A DNA stretch of 55,446 bases from Thermoplasmata archaeon M9B1D (lineage in GTDB: Archaea; Thermoplasmatota; E2; DHVEG-1): the NCBI GenBank assembly GCA_002900535.1, contig MUGC01000005.1, positions 1-55,446 on the forward strand, in the 5' to 3' direction. The stretch's first letter is position 1, and every line of letters starts with the position of its first letter. This document shows, in pieces, positions 24,513 to 34,241 of the stretch. The translations under genes were made by a program, and so were the position numbers. The notes under the pieces were generated by a model, which was not told the origin of the DNA, did not search any database, and saw only the letters and a program-made list of their open reading frames with translations.

Positions 24513-27500
24513 CTATTTTTCTCCAAGTACCTTAATCATGCTAAGTATCTGACCATCTGTAAAACCCAAATGACCAATAGCTTGATTCAAGCAAGCTGCA
24601 GCACAAGAGCCACAACCTTTACAGAGTGCTTCATTTACTTCCGCTACAAGAACTTTATGTCCAAATCGATCTTTTTCAACAAGTTCAATCGCTTTATATG
24701 GGCATACCTCAACACAGAACCCGCAACCACGGCACAACTCTTCATTAACAGTTGCAATTGTCGCCTCAATTTCAAGCTTCTTTTTAGATAAAATATCGGT
24801 GGCACGTGATGCTGCTCCACTTGCTTGAGCAACTGTGTCGGGAACATCTTTTGGACTTTGGCAGCAACCGGCAAGAAAGATTCCATCTGTAAATGTATCA
24901 ACAGGTCTTAGCTTTGGATGTGCCTCTAAAAAGAACCCATCAGCACTCTGATTAATATTTAAAATTCGGGCAATTTCTTTTGAATCGTTACGAGGTACAA
25001 GACCAGCTGCAAGAACAACTAAATCTGCCTCAATATCTGGATGACCTTTAGCTTTTACAACAGCTTTAGCACCTTTTTGCTCGACTTTTATAGGATCATC
25101 AAGTTCACGGCGGCGATAATTAACATTTTCACCTTTAACACGGTTATAAAACTCTTCAAAGCCTTTCCCAAAAGCACGTACATCGGTATAATAAATTGTA
25201 AGATCTGCATCAGGGATTTTATCCCTGACCATATGAGCCTGCTTTGCTGTATACATACAACAAACACGACTACAGTACTCATTACCCTCTTTGTCACGGC
25301 TGCCTACACATTGAATAAATACAACTTTTTTACAAATTCAAGACCAGTTTTAACATTTTTAGATTTTCCATAAGCATACTCAAGTTTTTGAGTTGGATCA
25401 AATAAATCAAAACCAGTTGCAACAACAATAGCACCAACATCAAGTTCAACGATTTCTTCTTTCATATCATGGCATATTGCTCCCGCTTCACAAGTATTAA
25501 CACACTCGTAACATTCTGAGCAGCCACCACAGTTAAGACAACGCCTCGCTTCTTCTATTGCTTCTTCTTCAGAATAACCCAACTCTACTTCTTTGAAATT
25601 TTTGATTCTTTCTTTAACTGGAAGATACCTCATTGGAACCATATGTTTCTTTCTCAAACCTTCAACCGAAGGTTTTGCAATTTCAGGTTTTTCTTCACGT
25701 CCTTCTCTTAAGTCTTTTCCGTTGATATATCTATCAATGCTATCTGCTGCTCTTTTCCCAGCACCAATTGCTTCAATAACAGTTCCAGCACCCCAAACCG
25801 CGTCACCACCACTAAAAACACCTTCGATGTTTGTTTCAAGAGTAACAGGATCAGAATGAATAGTATCCCATTTTGTTAATTTTAAATCATCAAATTCATT
25901 TTTTGGAAAAGCAACAGGAACAACCTTTTTAGAACTCCATCGAGTCATTTCTAAATCAATTTCTTTAGATAAAAAATCAGTATCTAATTCTTGTCCAATT
26001 GCGAGGATAATGCTGTCTGCTCTTATTTTAAATTCAGAATCGAGAATTGGCTTGACCTTTCGTCTTCCACTTGTATCTTTTTCATCAAGAAGTTGCATTC
26101 TGATACATTCAACCTCTTTAACATTACCGTTTTTATCACCGACTACCCTAGTTGGTGCAACAAGATATACAAGTTTAACTCCTTCTTTTTCTGTTTCATC
26201 GATTTCCCAATCTGGTTCTGCTGGCATTTCTTCACGAGTACGACGATATAAAATAGAAACATCATTTGCCCCTAAACGTATAGCAGAACGAGCGGCATCT
26301 AAAGCTGCATTACCACCACCGATGACTAATACTTTTTTACCTATTTTTGGAGATAAATCTCTAAAACCTGATAACTTAATTGCTTTAGATGGACAAACTG
26401 ATGCGCATTTTCCACAGCCTCTACAAAGATATTTCTTATAAATCTGAGGATTTTTTTTCTTTGGATTTTTCGTATCCGGTTTTGTTTTAATTACTCCGTA
26501 ATAACAAACTTCTTCACATTTTCCACATCCTATACAGAGATTTTCGTTAATCTCAACAAGAGACGACGTAATAACTCGACCTAGATTTATATCTTTTAAA
26601 AAATCTATAGCCTGAAAAACGCCATTTAAATCTTCACCAGGGATATTCATCTTTTTGCCTTTTTGAGCACCTATTGATAAGAAAACGGATTTAAATCCAC
26701 GATTAAACAAATCTTGCAGAGTAAAATCTTTACCAAGCGCTGTATTAAGATGAACCTGTACTCCAAGTGCTAAAATATCAGAAATCTCTCGCTCAAGAAT
26801 TTCTTTAGGAAGCCTGAATGCTGGAATTCCAAAACGCATCATTCCTCCAAGTACTGATGCTGCCTCAAAGATAGATACGTGATACCCTTTTAATGCTAAA
26901 TCATGAGCACAGGTAAGACCTGCAGGTCCTCCACCAACTATAGCTATTTTTTCTGCTCTTGTCTCAATTGGAGGAATCTCTATAGCTGGAATCTTTAGCT
27001 CTAAATCACCAACAAATCTTTTAATATGTGCAATTTGGATAGGATCATCAAGATCTTTACGAGTACAAGCTTCTTCACATGGTCTATGACATATGCGACC
27101 ACAAATTGATGGAAAAGGTAGACGTTCCTTAATAACCCTGAGAGCTTCATAGAATTTCCCACGACCTACAAGAGTAACATAACCAGGAGCACCAACGCCC
27201 GCGGGACATACATCTCTACAAGGGTGCTTACCACGTTTATCAATCGTAGCTTTAAGAGGTACCGCCTGTGGAAAAGGAGTATATATAGCATGTCTAGTAC
27301 CATAGCCCTCATCAAATTCATTTGGTAATTCAACAGGACAGCCATTAAAGCACTCACCACAGCCTGTACATTTCTCCATATCGACATATCTTGGCTTCTT
27401 TTTCACTTTAACTTTAAAGTTACCAACGTAACCCTCAACACTTTCAATTTCGGAATAAGTCAATAATTCAACATTACAATGACGAGCAACATCAACCATT

Positions 27501-28093
27501 TTAGGAGTTAAAATACAAGCAGAGCAATCCATAGTTGGAAAAGTCTTATCAAGCTGAGCCATATGACCACCAATGCTTGGTGATCGTTCAACAAGATAAG
27601 TTTTAAAACCCATATTACCTATATCAATTGCTGCTTGAATACCAGCAATACCACCACCAACAACCAGAGCAGCAGGTGTTACACCAACTGTCTTTTTTTC
27701 AAGTGGTTTTAAAAGACCTACTTTAAAAACAGCACTTTGAACAAGTGATTTTGCTTTTTCTGTTGCTTCTTCCTTATTTTTATGAACCCAACTACATTGC
27801 TCACGAATATTTACCATCTCAAGGCAATATTCATTTAAACCCATATCTTTGAGTACTTTTCTAAATGTTGGTTCATGCATACGAGGAGAGCAACTTGCTA
27901 CAACAACCCGATCAAGTTTTAACTCTTTTATATCTTTTTTAATGAGTTCTTGCCCTGGATCAGAGCACATATACTTGTAAAATCTACTAACAGCAACATA
28001 TGGTAGTCTTTTTACATGTTCTACAACTTTTTCAACATCAACTGTTGCCGCAATATTGATTCCACATTCACAAACATATGCTCCAATTCGCAA
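24513..28093 (-). CDS. hdrA: HdrA paralogue with GltD-like insert and nested ferredoxins, frameshifted
   Basis: One base is missing near 25333; adding one gives 1193 residues. The order is an N-terminal domain (GAYVCECGINIAATVDVEKV), FAD loop GGGIAGIQAA, CSACILTPKM, ferredoxin motif CTGCGECFNGCP, then a GltD/NfnB-like unit that itself contains two ferredoxin motifs (CIGCGKCEEVC and CRGCGKCASVC, DNA about 26370-26560) between its two nucleotide halves. HdrA then resumes and ends with CRGCGFCVEVCP and CKGCGSCAAAC. The start is TTG 28093, 7 bases after gggagg; an upstream ATG lies inside the preceding gene. The first frame breaks after GLEF and the rest continues from 25330 on. Last gene of the long operon. 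Probably an NAD(P)H- or ferredoxin-linked bifurcating HdrA if intact. Confidence 0.85.
24871..24942. repeat. 72-bp identical tract shared by the two neighbouring hdrA genes
   Basis: Identical to 28453-28524. It encodes the LRPVDTFTDGIFLAGCC segment in both genes, including third codon positions. Confidence 0.85.
25189..25333. repeat. 145-bp identical tract, copy in frameshifted hdrA
   Basis: Identical to 28771-28915. On the coding strand it starts at gtaaaaaagttg and runs through CVGSRDKEGNEY and the CCMYTAKQAHM segment. The frameshift of the downstream hdrA gene falls exactly at its 25333/25334 edge. Confidence 0.85.
27860..27999. repeat. 140-bp identical tract near the hdrA N-termini
   Basis: Identical to 29754-29893. 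It encodes the YKYMCSDPGQELIKKDIK to MHEPTFR part of both HdrAs. Synonymous sites also match, which points to recent gene conversion or a recent duplication followed by uneven divergence. Confidence 0.85.
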
Positions 28094-28094
28094 A

Positions 28095-29987
28095 TCACTT
28101 GCCTCCCTTGCTTTTATGAGCAACTATTCCATCTATTTGTGCGATAATTTGTTTAACAGCAAAATGTCTCATTGAAATCGCGCCAGACGGACACGTAGAT
28201 GCGCAAGAACCGCATCCTTTACACATAACTTCGTTTACTCGCATAACGCCTGCTTTTTCATCAAATTCAAGAGCAGAATAAGGACACATCCTTTCACAGA
28301 CTTTACATCCACTGCATAAATCTTCATTAATAGTAGATGTAATTGCTTCAACCTCAACTTTACCTTGTGCAAGCGGTTCAGATGCGCGAACTGCTGCACC
28401 ACTTGCTTGAGCAACAGCATCAGGAATATCCTTTGGCCCTTGGCAGCAGCCAGCAAGAAAGATTCCATCTGTAAATGTATCAACAGGTCTTAGCTTTGGA
28501 TGTGCCTCTAAAAAGAACCCATCACTACTTTGACTAATATTTAATACTCGTGAAAACTCTTTAGCATCTTCTTTTGGAACTAACCCTACTGCTAGAACTA
28601 CAAGGTCTGCCTCAATATCAGAATAACCCTTTGCCTTAACAACTGTTTTATCGGCATTCGTTACAACCTCGATTGGATCATCAAGTTCACGGCGGCGATA
28701 ATTAATATTTTCACCTTTAACACGGTTATAAAACTCTTCAAAGCCTTTTCCAAAAGCCCTGACATCCGTGTAATAAATTGTAAGATCTGCATCAGGGATT
28801 TTATCCCTGACCATATGAGCCTGCTTTGCTGTATACATACAACAAACACGACTACAGTACTCATTACCCTCTTTGTCACGGCTGCCTACACATTGAATAA
28901 ATACAACTTTTTTACCATTGAGTACATTTTCACATGTTCCGTAACCATACTTGGGTTTTGTAAGAGGATCAAAAATATCATAACCTGTAGCAACAACAAT
29001 AGTTCCAACATCGATTGTGATTATTTCTTCTTCTTGACTAAAATCTATTGCTTCACGGTCACATGCCTCTTTACATAAAGGATGATCTCCGCATTTCCCA
29101 CGTTTAACCATTAAACAATTATTTGGATCAATTGTATATTTCAAAGGAACTGCCTGAGGAAATGGGACATAAATTGCACTACGTTTGCTAAGTTTCATGT
29201 CAAACTCATTAGGAATTCTTCCATGAAGACGACATGATTCAGCACAAACCCCACATCCAACACATTTATCTATATCAACGTAACGTGGTTTCTTTTTAAT
29301 TTTTACTTTAAAGTTACCAATATAACCATCAATATTTTCAACTTCCGAATAAGAAAGCAATTCGATGTTTGGATGCCGAGCAACATCGACCATTTTAGGA
29401 GTCAAGATACAAGCAGAGCAATCCATAGTTGGAAAAGTCTTATCAAGCTGAGCCATATGACCGCCAATACTTGGAGATCGTTCAACAAGATAAGTTTTGA
29501 AACCTTTATCAGCAATCTCAAGTGATGCCTGAATACCGGCAATACCACCACCAATCACAAGAGCCTTTGGTATTACACTTACCTCTTTTTTCTCAAGGGG
29601 CTCAAGAAATTCAGCTCGGCAAACAGCACCAGTAATAAGTTCAATTGCTTTTTCAGTTGCTACATCCTTGTCTAAATGAACCCAACTACAATGCTCACGT
29701 ATATTTACCATTTCAAAAAAATAAGGGTTTAAACCTGCTTCTTCAACAGCGGCTCTAAATGTTGGTTCATGCATACGAGGAGAGCAACTTGCTACAACAA
29801 CCCGATCAAGTTTTAACTCTTTTATATCTTTTTTAATGAGTTCTTGCCCTGGATCAGAGCACATATACTTGTAAAATCTACTAACAGCAACATTTGGAAT
29901 TTTCTCAATTTCTTTTGCAACTTTTTCAACATCAACTGTTGCTGCGATGTTGATTCCACATTGGCAAGTATATACTCCGATCTTCAT
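28095..29987 (-). CDS. hdrA: HdrA paralogue, standard length
   Basis: 630 residues without the GltD insert. It begins MKIGVYTCQCGINIAA, then FAD loop GGGIAGIQASLE, CSACILTPKM, CVGCGVCAESC, and ends with CSGCKVCERMCP and CKGCGSCASTCP. About 25 residues normally present between the NVL segment and FIQCVGSR (the part with ...GPTxGxxxRPSD in other HdrAs, including two in this window) are missing without loss of frame, next to the 145-bp repeat. It follows the Flx-like subunits by 9 bases, so it is the likely HdrA partner of that NAD(P)H module. Its stop is 1 base from the TTG start of the next hdrA. Confidence 0.88.
   Translation of the reverse strand: MKIGVYTCQCGINIAATVDVEKVAKEIEKIPNVAVSRFYKYMCSDPGQELIKKDIKELKLDRVVVASCSPRMHEPTFRAAVEEAGLNPYFFEMVNIREHCSWVHLDKDVATEKAIELITGAVCRAEFLEPLEKKEVSVIPKALVIGGGIAGIQASLEIADKGFKTYLVERSPSIGGHMAQLDKTFPTMDCSACILTPKMVDVARHPNIELLSYSEVENIDGYIGNFKVKIKKKPRYVDIDKCVGCGVCAESCRLHGRIPNEFDMKLSKRSAIYVPFPQAVPLKYTIDPNNCLMVKRGKCGDHPLCKEACDREAIDFSQEEEIITIDVGTIVVATGYDIFDPLTKPKYGYGTCENVLNGKKVVFIQCVGSRDKEGNEYCSRVCCMYTAKQAHMVRDKIPDADLTIYYTDVRAFGKGFEEFYNRVKGENINYRRRELDDPIEVVTNADKTVVKAKGYSDIEADLVVLAVGLVPKEDAKEFSRVLNISQSSDGFFLEAHPKLRPVDTFTDGIFLAGCCQGPKDIPDAVAQASGAAVRASEPLAQGKVEVEAITSTINEDLCSGCKVCERMCPYSALEFDEKAGVMRVNEVMCKGCGSCASTCPSGAISMRHFAVKQIIAQIDGIVAHKSKGGK
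28771..28915. repeat. 145-bp identical tract, copy in standard-length hdrA
   Basis: Partner of 25189-25333. Here the frame is intact (NGKKVVFIQC), but the residues just before it are missing relative to other HdrAs. Confidence 0.85.
29754..29893. repeat. 140-bp identical tract, copy in standard-length hdrA
   Basis: Partner of 27860-27999, in the N-terminal domain. Confidence 0.85.
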
Positions 29988-29996
29988 ATTTATCCT

Positions 29997-30836
29997 TCAC
30001 ATTTCTCCTTTCAAATTCTTAAGTTGATCATATGAAAAAACTGGTCCGTCTTTACACACATAAAGATTTCCAATGTTGCAACGACCACATTTGCCTATTC
30101 CGCATTTCATTCTCATTTCAAGTGTTGTAAATATTTGGTCTTCAGAAAAACCAATCTTTAGTAAGTTTTGTATTACAAACTTAATCATAATAGGAGGTCC
30201 ACATGTAATTGCAATTGTATTTTTTGGAGAAGGTTTAATCTTAAGCAAATTATCTGGAACAAAACCGACAAACTTTTTCCAACCTTTTTCTTCTTTATCT
30301 ATTGAAAGGTGAACATTAACATCTTTTCTTTTTTCAAGTTCCTCGAACTCGGGTTTGAAACAAATATCATTTGTTGAACGTGCACCATAAATAACATCGA
30401 TTTTACCGTAATTTTTACGATTATCAACAACGTAGTTAATCAATGAGCGGAGTGGTGCCTGACCGATACCACCACCAATAAATACTAGATTTTTGCCCTC
30501 CCATCCTTTAACATCAAAATTGTTACCATAGGGACCTCGTACACCTAGAGTATCACCTATTTCACATTCATGTAACGCAGAGGTTACCTTACCAAGTTTC
30601 ATCACACTAACTTCAATGTATTCTTTTTTTGTAGGAGCCGAGGATATTGCAAAGAAACATTCACCAAAACCAAAATGTGAAACCATTATGCATTGACCTG
30701 GAAGATATGAAAAATTTTTTTTGATTTTGTCATCTTGAAATATTAAGCGGAGGGTTTTAATTGCCCTTTCGCCTGTATTTTCCTGAACGATTTTTTCAAT
30801 TTTTGCAAGCCATGGTTGATATGGATTTTCTGTTAT
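29997..30836 (-). CDS. FlxA/HydG-like FAD-NAD(P) oxidoreductase subunit, ATA start
   Basis: 279 residues if read from ATA at 30836-30834: xTENPYQPWLAKIEKIVQEN, FAD domain PGQCIMVSHFGFGE and RGPYGNNF, nucleotide site GGGIGQAPLRS, and [2Fe-2S] motif CGIGKCGRCN near the end. The first normal ATG is 30686, which would remove about 50 residues of the FAD domain. The ATA overlaps the upstream stop as ATAA; a common ATGA overlap would give the same picture after one G-to-A change, keeping the stop but spoiling the start. Agaggtga precedes it at normal distance. It should bring NAD(P)H electrons to the adjacent HdrA. Paralogue of hydG at 17932-18762 (276 residues), which supports the long form. Confidence 0.82.
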   Translation of the reverse strand: MTENPYQPWLAKIEKIVQENTGERAIKTLRLIFQDDKIKKNFSYLPGQCIMVSHFGFGECFFAISSAPTKKEYIEVSVMKLGKVTSALHECEIGDTLGVRGPYGNNFDVKGWEGKNLVFIGGGIGQAPLRSLINYVVDNRKNYGKIDVIYGARSTNDICFKPEFEELEKRKDVNVHLSIDKEEKGWKKFVGFVPDNLLKIKPSPKNTIAITCGPPIMIKFVIQNLLKIGFSEDQIFTTLEMRMKCGIGKCGRCNIGNLYVCKDGPVFSYDQLKNLKGEM

Positions 30837-31858
30837 GCTTTCACCTCTCTTGCTTGATCAATAATATCAATTATGTCAATGTTAACAGGACAATCATTAA
30901 TGCAACGACCACAACCAACACAAGCAATTATGTTATAGTTTTTAGGATAATAGTTAAACTTATGATACACACGGTTACGGGTTCTATTCATCCTCGCAGG
31001 TCGTGGATTATGACCTGAAGCATGTACAGTATATTCAGGGTTCATACATGTATCCCAAACACGAACACGGGCACCATCTGAAAGTGTTGTTTCATCCTGG
31101 ATGTCAAAGCAATGACACGTTGGACATTGATAAGTACATATTCCACAGCCTAAGCATTTCAATGAAATGTTTTTCCAAATAGGATCTTCAAATATTTTGT
31201 CAAGTTTTTCAACAATACCTTTTGTATTCATATTTCTTGTAATTGCTTTTTCTACTTTTTCGGAAATTTCCTGTTTTTTATTTTTATCTGAAGAAGAAGC
31301 TTTGGAAAACAAGTCTTTACTAGTTTTTACAACTTCGTTTCCTTTACTAGTTTTTATTTCGACATAATATTTATCACCAATATCTGTTAAAAGAATATCT
31401 ACATCCTCAGCAAATGCAGGTCCACCATTCATTGATGTACAGAAACAGTTAACGCCAGGTTTTATACAAGAAAGTCCAATAAGAACTGTATTTTCTCTTT
31501 TATTCATATAATACGGATCGACAAAATCGTCCTTAAACACAAAATCAACAATGGAAAAACTTTTTGCATCGCAAGGTCTAATTCCAAAAATCACATTTTT
31601 TGAATTTGGAAAATCAACAGATTTGACCTCTGCAGAAATACCTTGTTTAAATTTAAATAAAGTTTCAGTCTGGCAAAATAAAATAGATTTTGGTGACACC
31701 TTTGAATTTAAAAAATCAAGATTTATTTCTTTATAATCATTTATAGGTTTAAATAATGTAATATTATCACATTTTGTCGGTGCTAAAACTGTGTATCTTG
31801 ATTGAATTTTTTTAATTAGTTGAGGAAGTTTATTTTTTTCTAATGTTAACGTTTCCAT
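30833..31858 (-). CDS. FlxB/HydB-like iron-sulfur subunit
   Basis: 341 residues, paralogous to hydB at 16881-17930: FGIRPCDAKSF, SCIKPGVNCFCTSMNGGP, then CLGCGICTYQCPTCHC and CVGCGRCINDCP. It probably passes electrons from the FAD/NAD(P) subunit to MvhD and HdrA. In Flx-Hdr complexes of anaerobic bacteria a subunit of this kind stands in the same place. 17 bases after the next Fe-S gene, and overlapping the FlxA-like gene. Confidence 0.82.
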   Translation of the reverse strand: METLTLEKNKLPQLIKKIQSRYTVLAPTKCDNITLFKPINDYKEINLDFLNSKVSPKSILFCQTETLFKFKQGISAEVKSVDFPNSKNVIFGIRPCDAKSFSIVDFVFKDDFVDPYYMNKRENTVLIGLSCIKPGVNCFCTSMNGGPAFAEDVDILLTDIGDKYYVEIKTSKGNEVVKTSKDLFSKASSSDKNKKQEISEKVEKAITRNMNTKGIVEKLDKIFEDPIWKNISLKCLGCGICTYQCPTCHCFDIQDETTLSDGARVRVWDTCMNPEYTVHASGHNPRPARMNRTRNRVYHKFNYYPKNYNIIACVGCGRCINDCPVNIDIIDIIDQAREVKA

Positions 31859-31875
31859 ATTATTTTTTTCTCTCC

Positions 31876-32859
31876 CTAAAGTATGAATTCTTCTGGATCA
31901 TCCGGTTTAAACATAGATAAAAGTGGTTTTACATCAACATCTAGACCTGCTCTGTAGTCAAACAACTCAAGTACTTCTTTTTCTAGCTTTTTATTTAATT
32001 TAACTAAAGGAATCTCAGCGGGACATACTCTTTCACATTCACCGCAGTCAATACAACGACCAGCAAGATGAAAAGCTCGCATAATATTCCAAGCAGTGTT
32101 TTCTGAAACATTCACCGACCTGCGAATCCATTGAGGATTAAGTTGATCTACCATACATTCTTTACAATAGCACATAGGACAAACATTACGACAAGCATAA
32201 CAACGAATACATTTTTCAAACTGTTTTTCCCAGTATTCCCATTTTTCTTTTAAAGATTTTTTTTCAAAAGATTCAACGTCTTTATAATTGGGTTTACCGG
32301 TAGTTTTAATTTCAGACCCTACCAGTACATCATAAATAATCGGGTTAGGAAACTGGCATTGTTTGCATTTATCCATTAATAATTCTTCTTTTGGAACTTT
32401 GTGAGTTTTCCCGTCTATTTTAATTACAAAGTTATTTGCATCTTCATCGATATCTACAGTTTTTGTCTGATTTGGAAATTTTTTATTTATCTTTTTAGGA
32501 TCAATAACACCCGTGCAAGGAATCCCGATTATAACCACATCATCGCGATTCAAACCTTTTTCTTGGATGATTTGAACTATAGCCCGAGAATCACATCCTT
32601 TAACAATAACGCCAACTTTACGTTTATCTTCCTCTGCTCCTTTTCGCAAAGGTAGTTTTTCTTGAAGCATTAGAAAAACAGTAAGATTATGAACACATAA
32701 AGGATTGAAAATTAATCTTTCTACATCATCGGAGGATGTTATAAACAAAGGTGTAACCTGGAATCCATGTGTTCCTTTTTCCCAGCCGATTACGTATTTT
32801 ACATCATCGCGGTTTATGATTTTTTCTGTGCTTTCTCTAAGTTTTTTAAGGTCTACCAA
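31876..32859 (-). CDS. FlxC-like Fe-S protein with FrhB-type N-terminal domain
   Basis: 327 residues. The first ~190 resemble the FrhB/FdhB N-terminal region (VIVKGCDSRAIVQIIQEKG, IGIPCTGVIDP, KCKQCQFPNP). Two [4Fe-4S] motifs follow: CIRCYACRNVCPMCYCKEC and CIDCGECERVCP. It starts with TTG 32859, 7 bases after ggaggtc, and overlaps the MvhD stop. It may bind a flavin or act only as an electron wire. The FrhB domain binds F420 and FAD in methanogens, but the key residues cannot be judged by eye, so I call it FlxC-like by position. Confidence 0.72.
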   Translation of the reverse strand: MVDLKKLRESTEKIINRDDVKYVIGWEKGTHGFQVTPLFITSSDDVERLIFNPLCVHNLTVFLMLQEKLPLRKGAEEDKRKVGVIVKGCDSRAIVQIIQEKGLNRDDVVIIGIPCTGVIDPKKINKKFPNQTKTVDIDEDANNFVIKIDGKTHKVPKEELLMDKCKQCQFPNPIIYDVLVGSEIKTTGKPNYKDVESFEKKSLKEKWEYWEKQFEKCIRCYACRNVCPMCYCKECMVDQLNPQWIRRSVNVSENTAWNIMRAFHLAGRCIDCGECERVCPAEIPLVKLNKKLEKEVLELFDYRAGLDVDVKPLLSMFKPDDPEEFIL

Positions 32860-33284
32860 GAATTCGACCTCCTTATCTGATGCGTTGGACCAAGTTTACG
32901 AATATCATCTGTTACTTCTCTGATTACATCTGCAAATTTTTTACCTTCTGCTGCTGACACCCAGGTCATACGAACTCTTCGTTCATCTATCCCTAGATAT
33001 TCAAGTAATTTTTTTAAAACAGCAATACGACGACGGGCAAAATAATTACCTTGAATATAATGACAATCACCCGGGTGACATCCACCTATTAATACCCCAT
33101 CAGCTCCCTCATGTAGAGCATTTACTATAAACATAGGGTTAACACGACCAGAACACATAACACGTATTATTTTCACATTTGGTGGATACTCTATTCTACT
33201 GGTACCTGCTAAATCAGCTCCAGCATAAGAGCACCAATTACATAAAAAAGCTACAATATTAGGCTCAAAACTATCTTTTGACAT
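32853..33284 (-). CDS. mvhD: MvhD-like electron transfer protein (copy 2)
   Basis: 143 residues. It has the five conserved cysteines of MvhD: FLCNWCSYAGAD, MCSGRV and GCHPGDCHY. In Mvh-Hdr complexes MvhD carries one [2Fe-2S] cluster from the donor to HdrA. Starts at ATG 33284 (a TTG at 33293 is also in frame) inside the end of the upstream gene. Most of its sequence matches copy 1 at 35677-36096. Here it should serve the Flx-like module. Confidence 0.88.
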   Translation of the reverse strand: MSKDSFEPNIVAFLCNWCSYAGADLAGTSRIEYPPNVKIIRVMCSGRVNPMFIVNALHEGADGVLIGGCHPGDCHYIQGNYFARRRIAVLKKLLEYLGIDERRVRMTWVSAAEGKKFADVIREVTDDIRKLGPTHQIRRSNSW

Positions 33285-34239
33285 ATGCTTCAATTGGTCC
33301 CATGTTTTCTAATTCTTTGACAAATTTATTAATCTCTTGTTGTAATTTTGCTGATTCACCTGTTGAAAACCAATCAAGTTTTAAACGTTTAGGATTAATA
33401 TTTAATTCTTTTAAAATATTTTTAAGAAGAATAAGTCTTCTGCGGGTTTTATAATTTCCATCATGGTCACATTCTTCAGGTGGACAACCAGCTACCATAA
33501 CACCCCATGCACCTGATTCAAATGCATCAAGAATTAATTCAGGGGCAACACGACCGGAGCACATTGTAACAATTATACCATATGGTGTTTTAACAAGTGT
33601 TTCTGTTTCACTTAGTTGCATACCAGGAAAAATCGAATAATTGCAAGCAAACACGAGTAATTTTTTATCATCTTTTTTCAAAATTTCTTTCACGCTTTCA
33701 TGAAGTTCAGGTAACGTTACATTACATCCTTCTTTTTGAGAAATAGCACCAGAAGGGCAAGCTGCAAGACAGAGCCCACAGCCGCGACATTCAACCTTGT
33801 CTACTTCGATTTTCTTTTTGTCTTTTCCTTTATCAACTATTTTGAGTGCATCATACTTACATAGAGGTACGCATACACCACAGACACTACATAGATCTTC
33901 ATCAATTTGAACAATAGTGCCTTGAACTTCAAAACCTGCATTGATTAAATCAGCACGTGCATCGGTTAAGATATCTGTTACTGGTACTCCAGCAGAACAA
34001 TTATCGCTACAGTTTTTACAATAAAAACATTGAAAGATTTTATCAACAACTTCCTGTGTAGGTGCTATCTTTCCAGTAATCATTCCGTGAACCATTAAAA
34101 GTTTTCCACGAGGGGTATCTGATTCCCAGCTGTAAGATTTAAATAAAGGACAAAGTTCATAACAATATCCACAACGAATGCATTTATCAAGCTCATTTTC
34201 CCATTTTTTTGAGCGTTTAAAATCGACTTTTTTGACCAT
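33271..34239 (-). CDS. GlcF-like/ferredoxin/MvhD fusion protein
   Basis: 322 residues in three parts. Residues about 15-105 carry the two [4Fe-4S] motifs of GlcF/HdrC proteins (CIRCGYCYELCP and CFYCKNCSDNC). Residues about 115-170 are a two-cluster ferredoxin (CSVCGVCVPLC, CRGCGLCLAACP). The rest is an MvhD domain (VTMCSGRVAPEL, GCPPEECDHDGNY), but its first motif is FACNYS, so the second Cys of that pair is missing. The CCG domains of a true GlcF are absent. It lies 2 bases after glcD, and so looks like a wire from the hydroxyacid dehydrogenase flavin to HdrA. I know of no standard name for it. Confidence 0.8.
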   Translation of the reverse strand: MVKKVDFKRSKKWENELDKCIRCGYCYELCPLFKSYSWESDTPRGKLLMVHGMITGKIAPTQEVVDKIFQCFYCKNCSDNCSAGVPVTDILTDARADLINAGFEVQGTIVQIDEDLCSVCGVCVPLCKYDALKIVDKGKDKKKIEVDKVECRGCGLCLAACPSGAISQKEGCNVTLPELHESVKEILKKDDKKLLVFACNYSIFPGMQLSETETLVKTPYGIIVTMCSGRVAPELILDAFESGAWGVMVAGCPPEECDHDGNYKTRRRLILLKNILKELNINPKRLKLDWFSTGESAKLQQEINKFVKELENMGPIEAYVKR

Positions 34240-34241
34240 GA

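Noticed and set aside
25304..25306. Pyrrolysine read-through at the TAG ending the first hdrA fragment
   Set aside because: The frame after this TAG does not encode HdrA; the conserved sequence continues in another frame from 25330, so a frameshift explains it.
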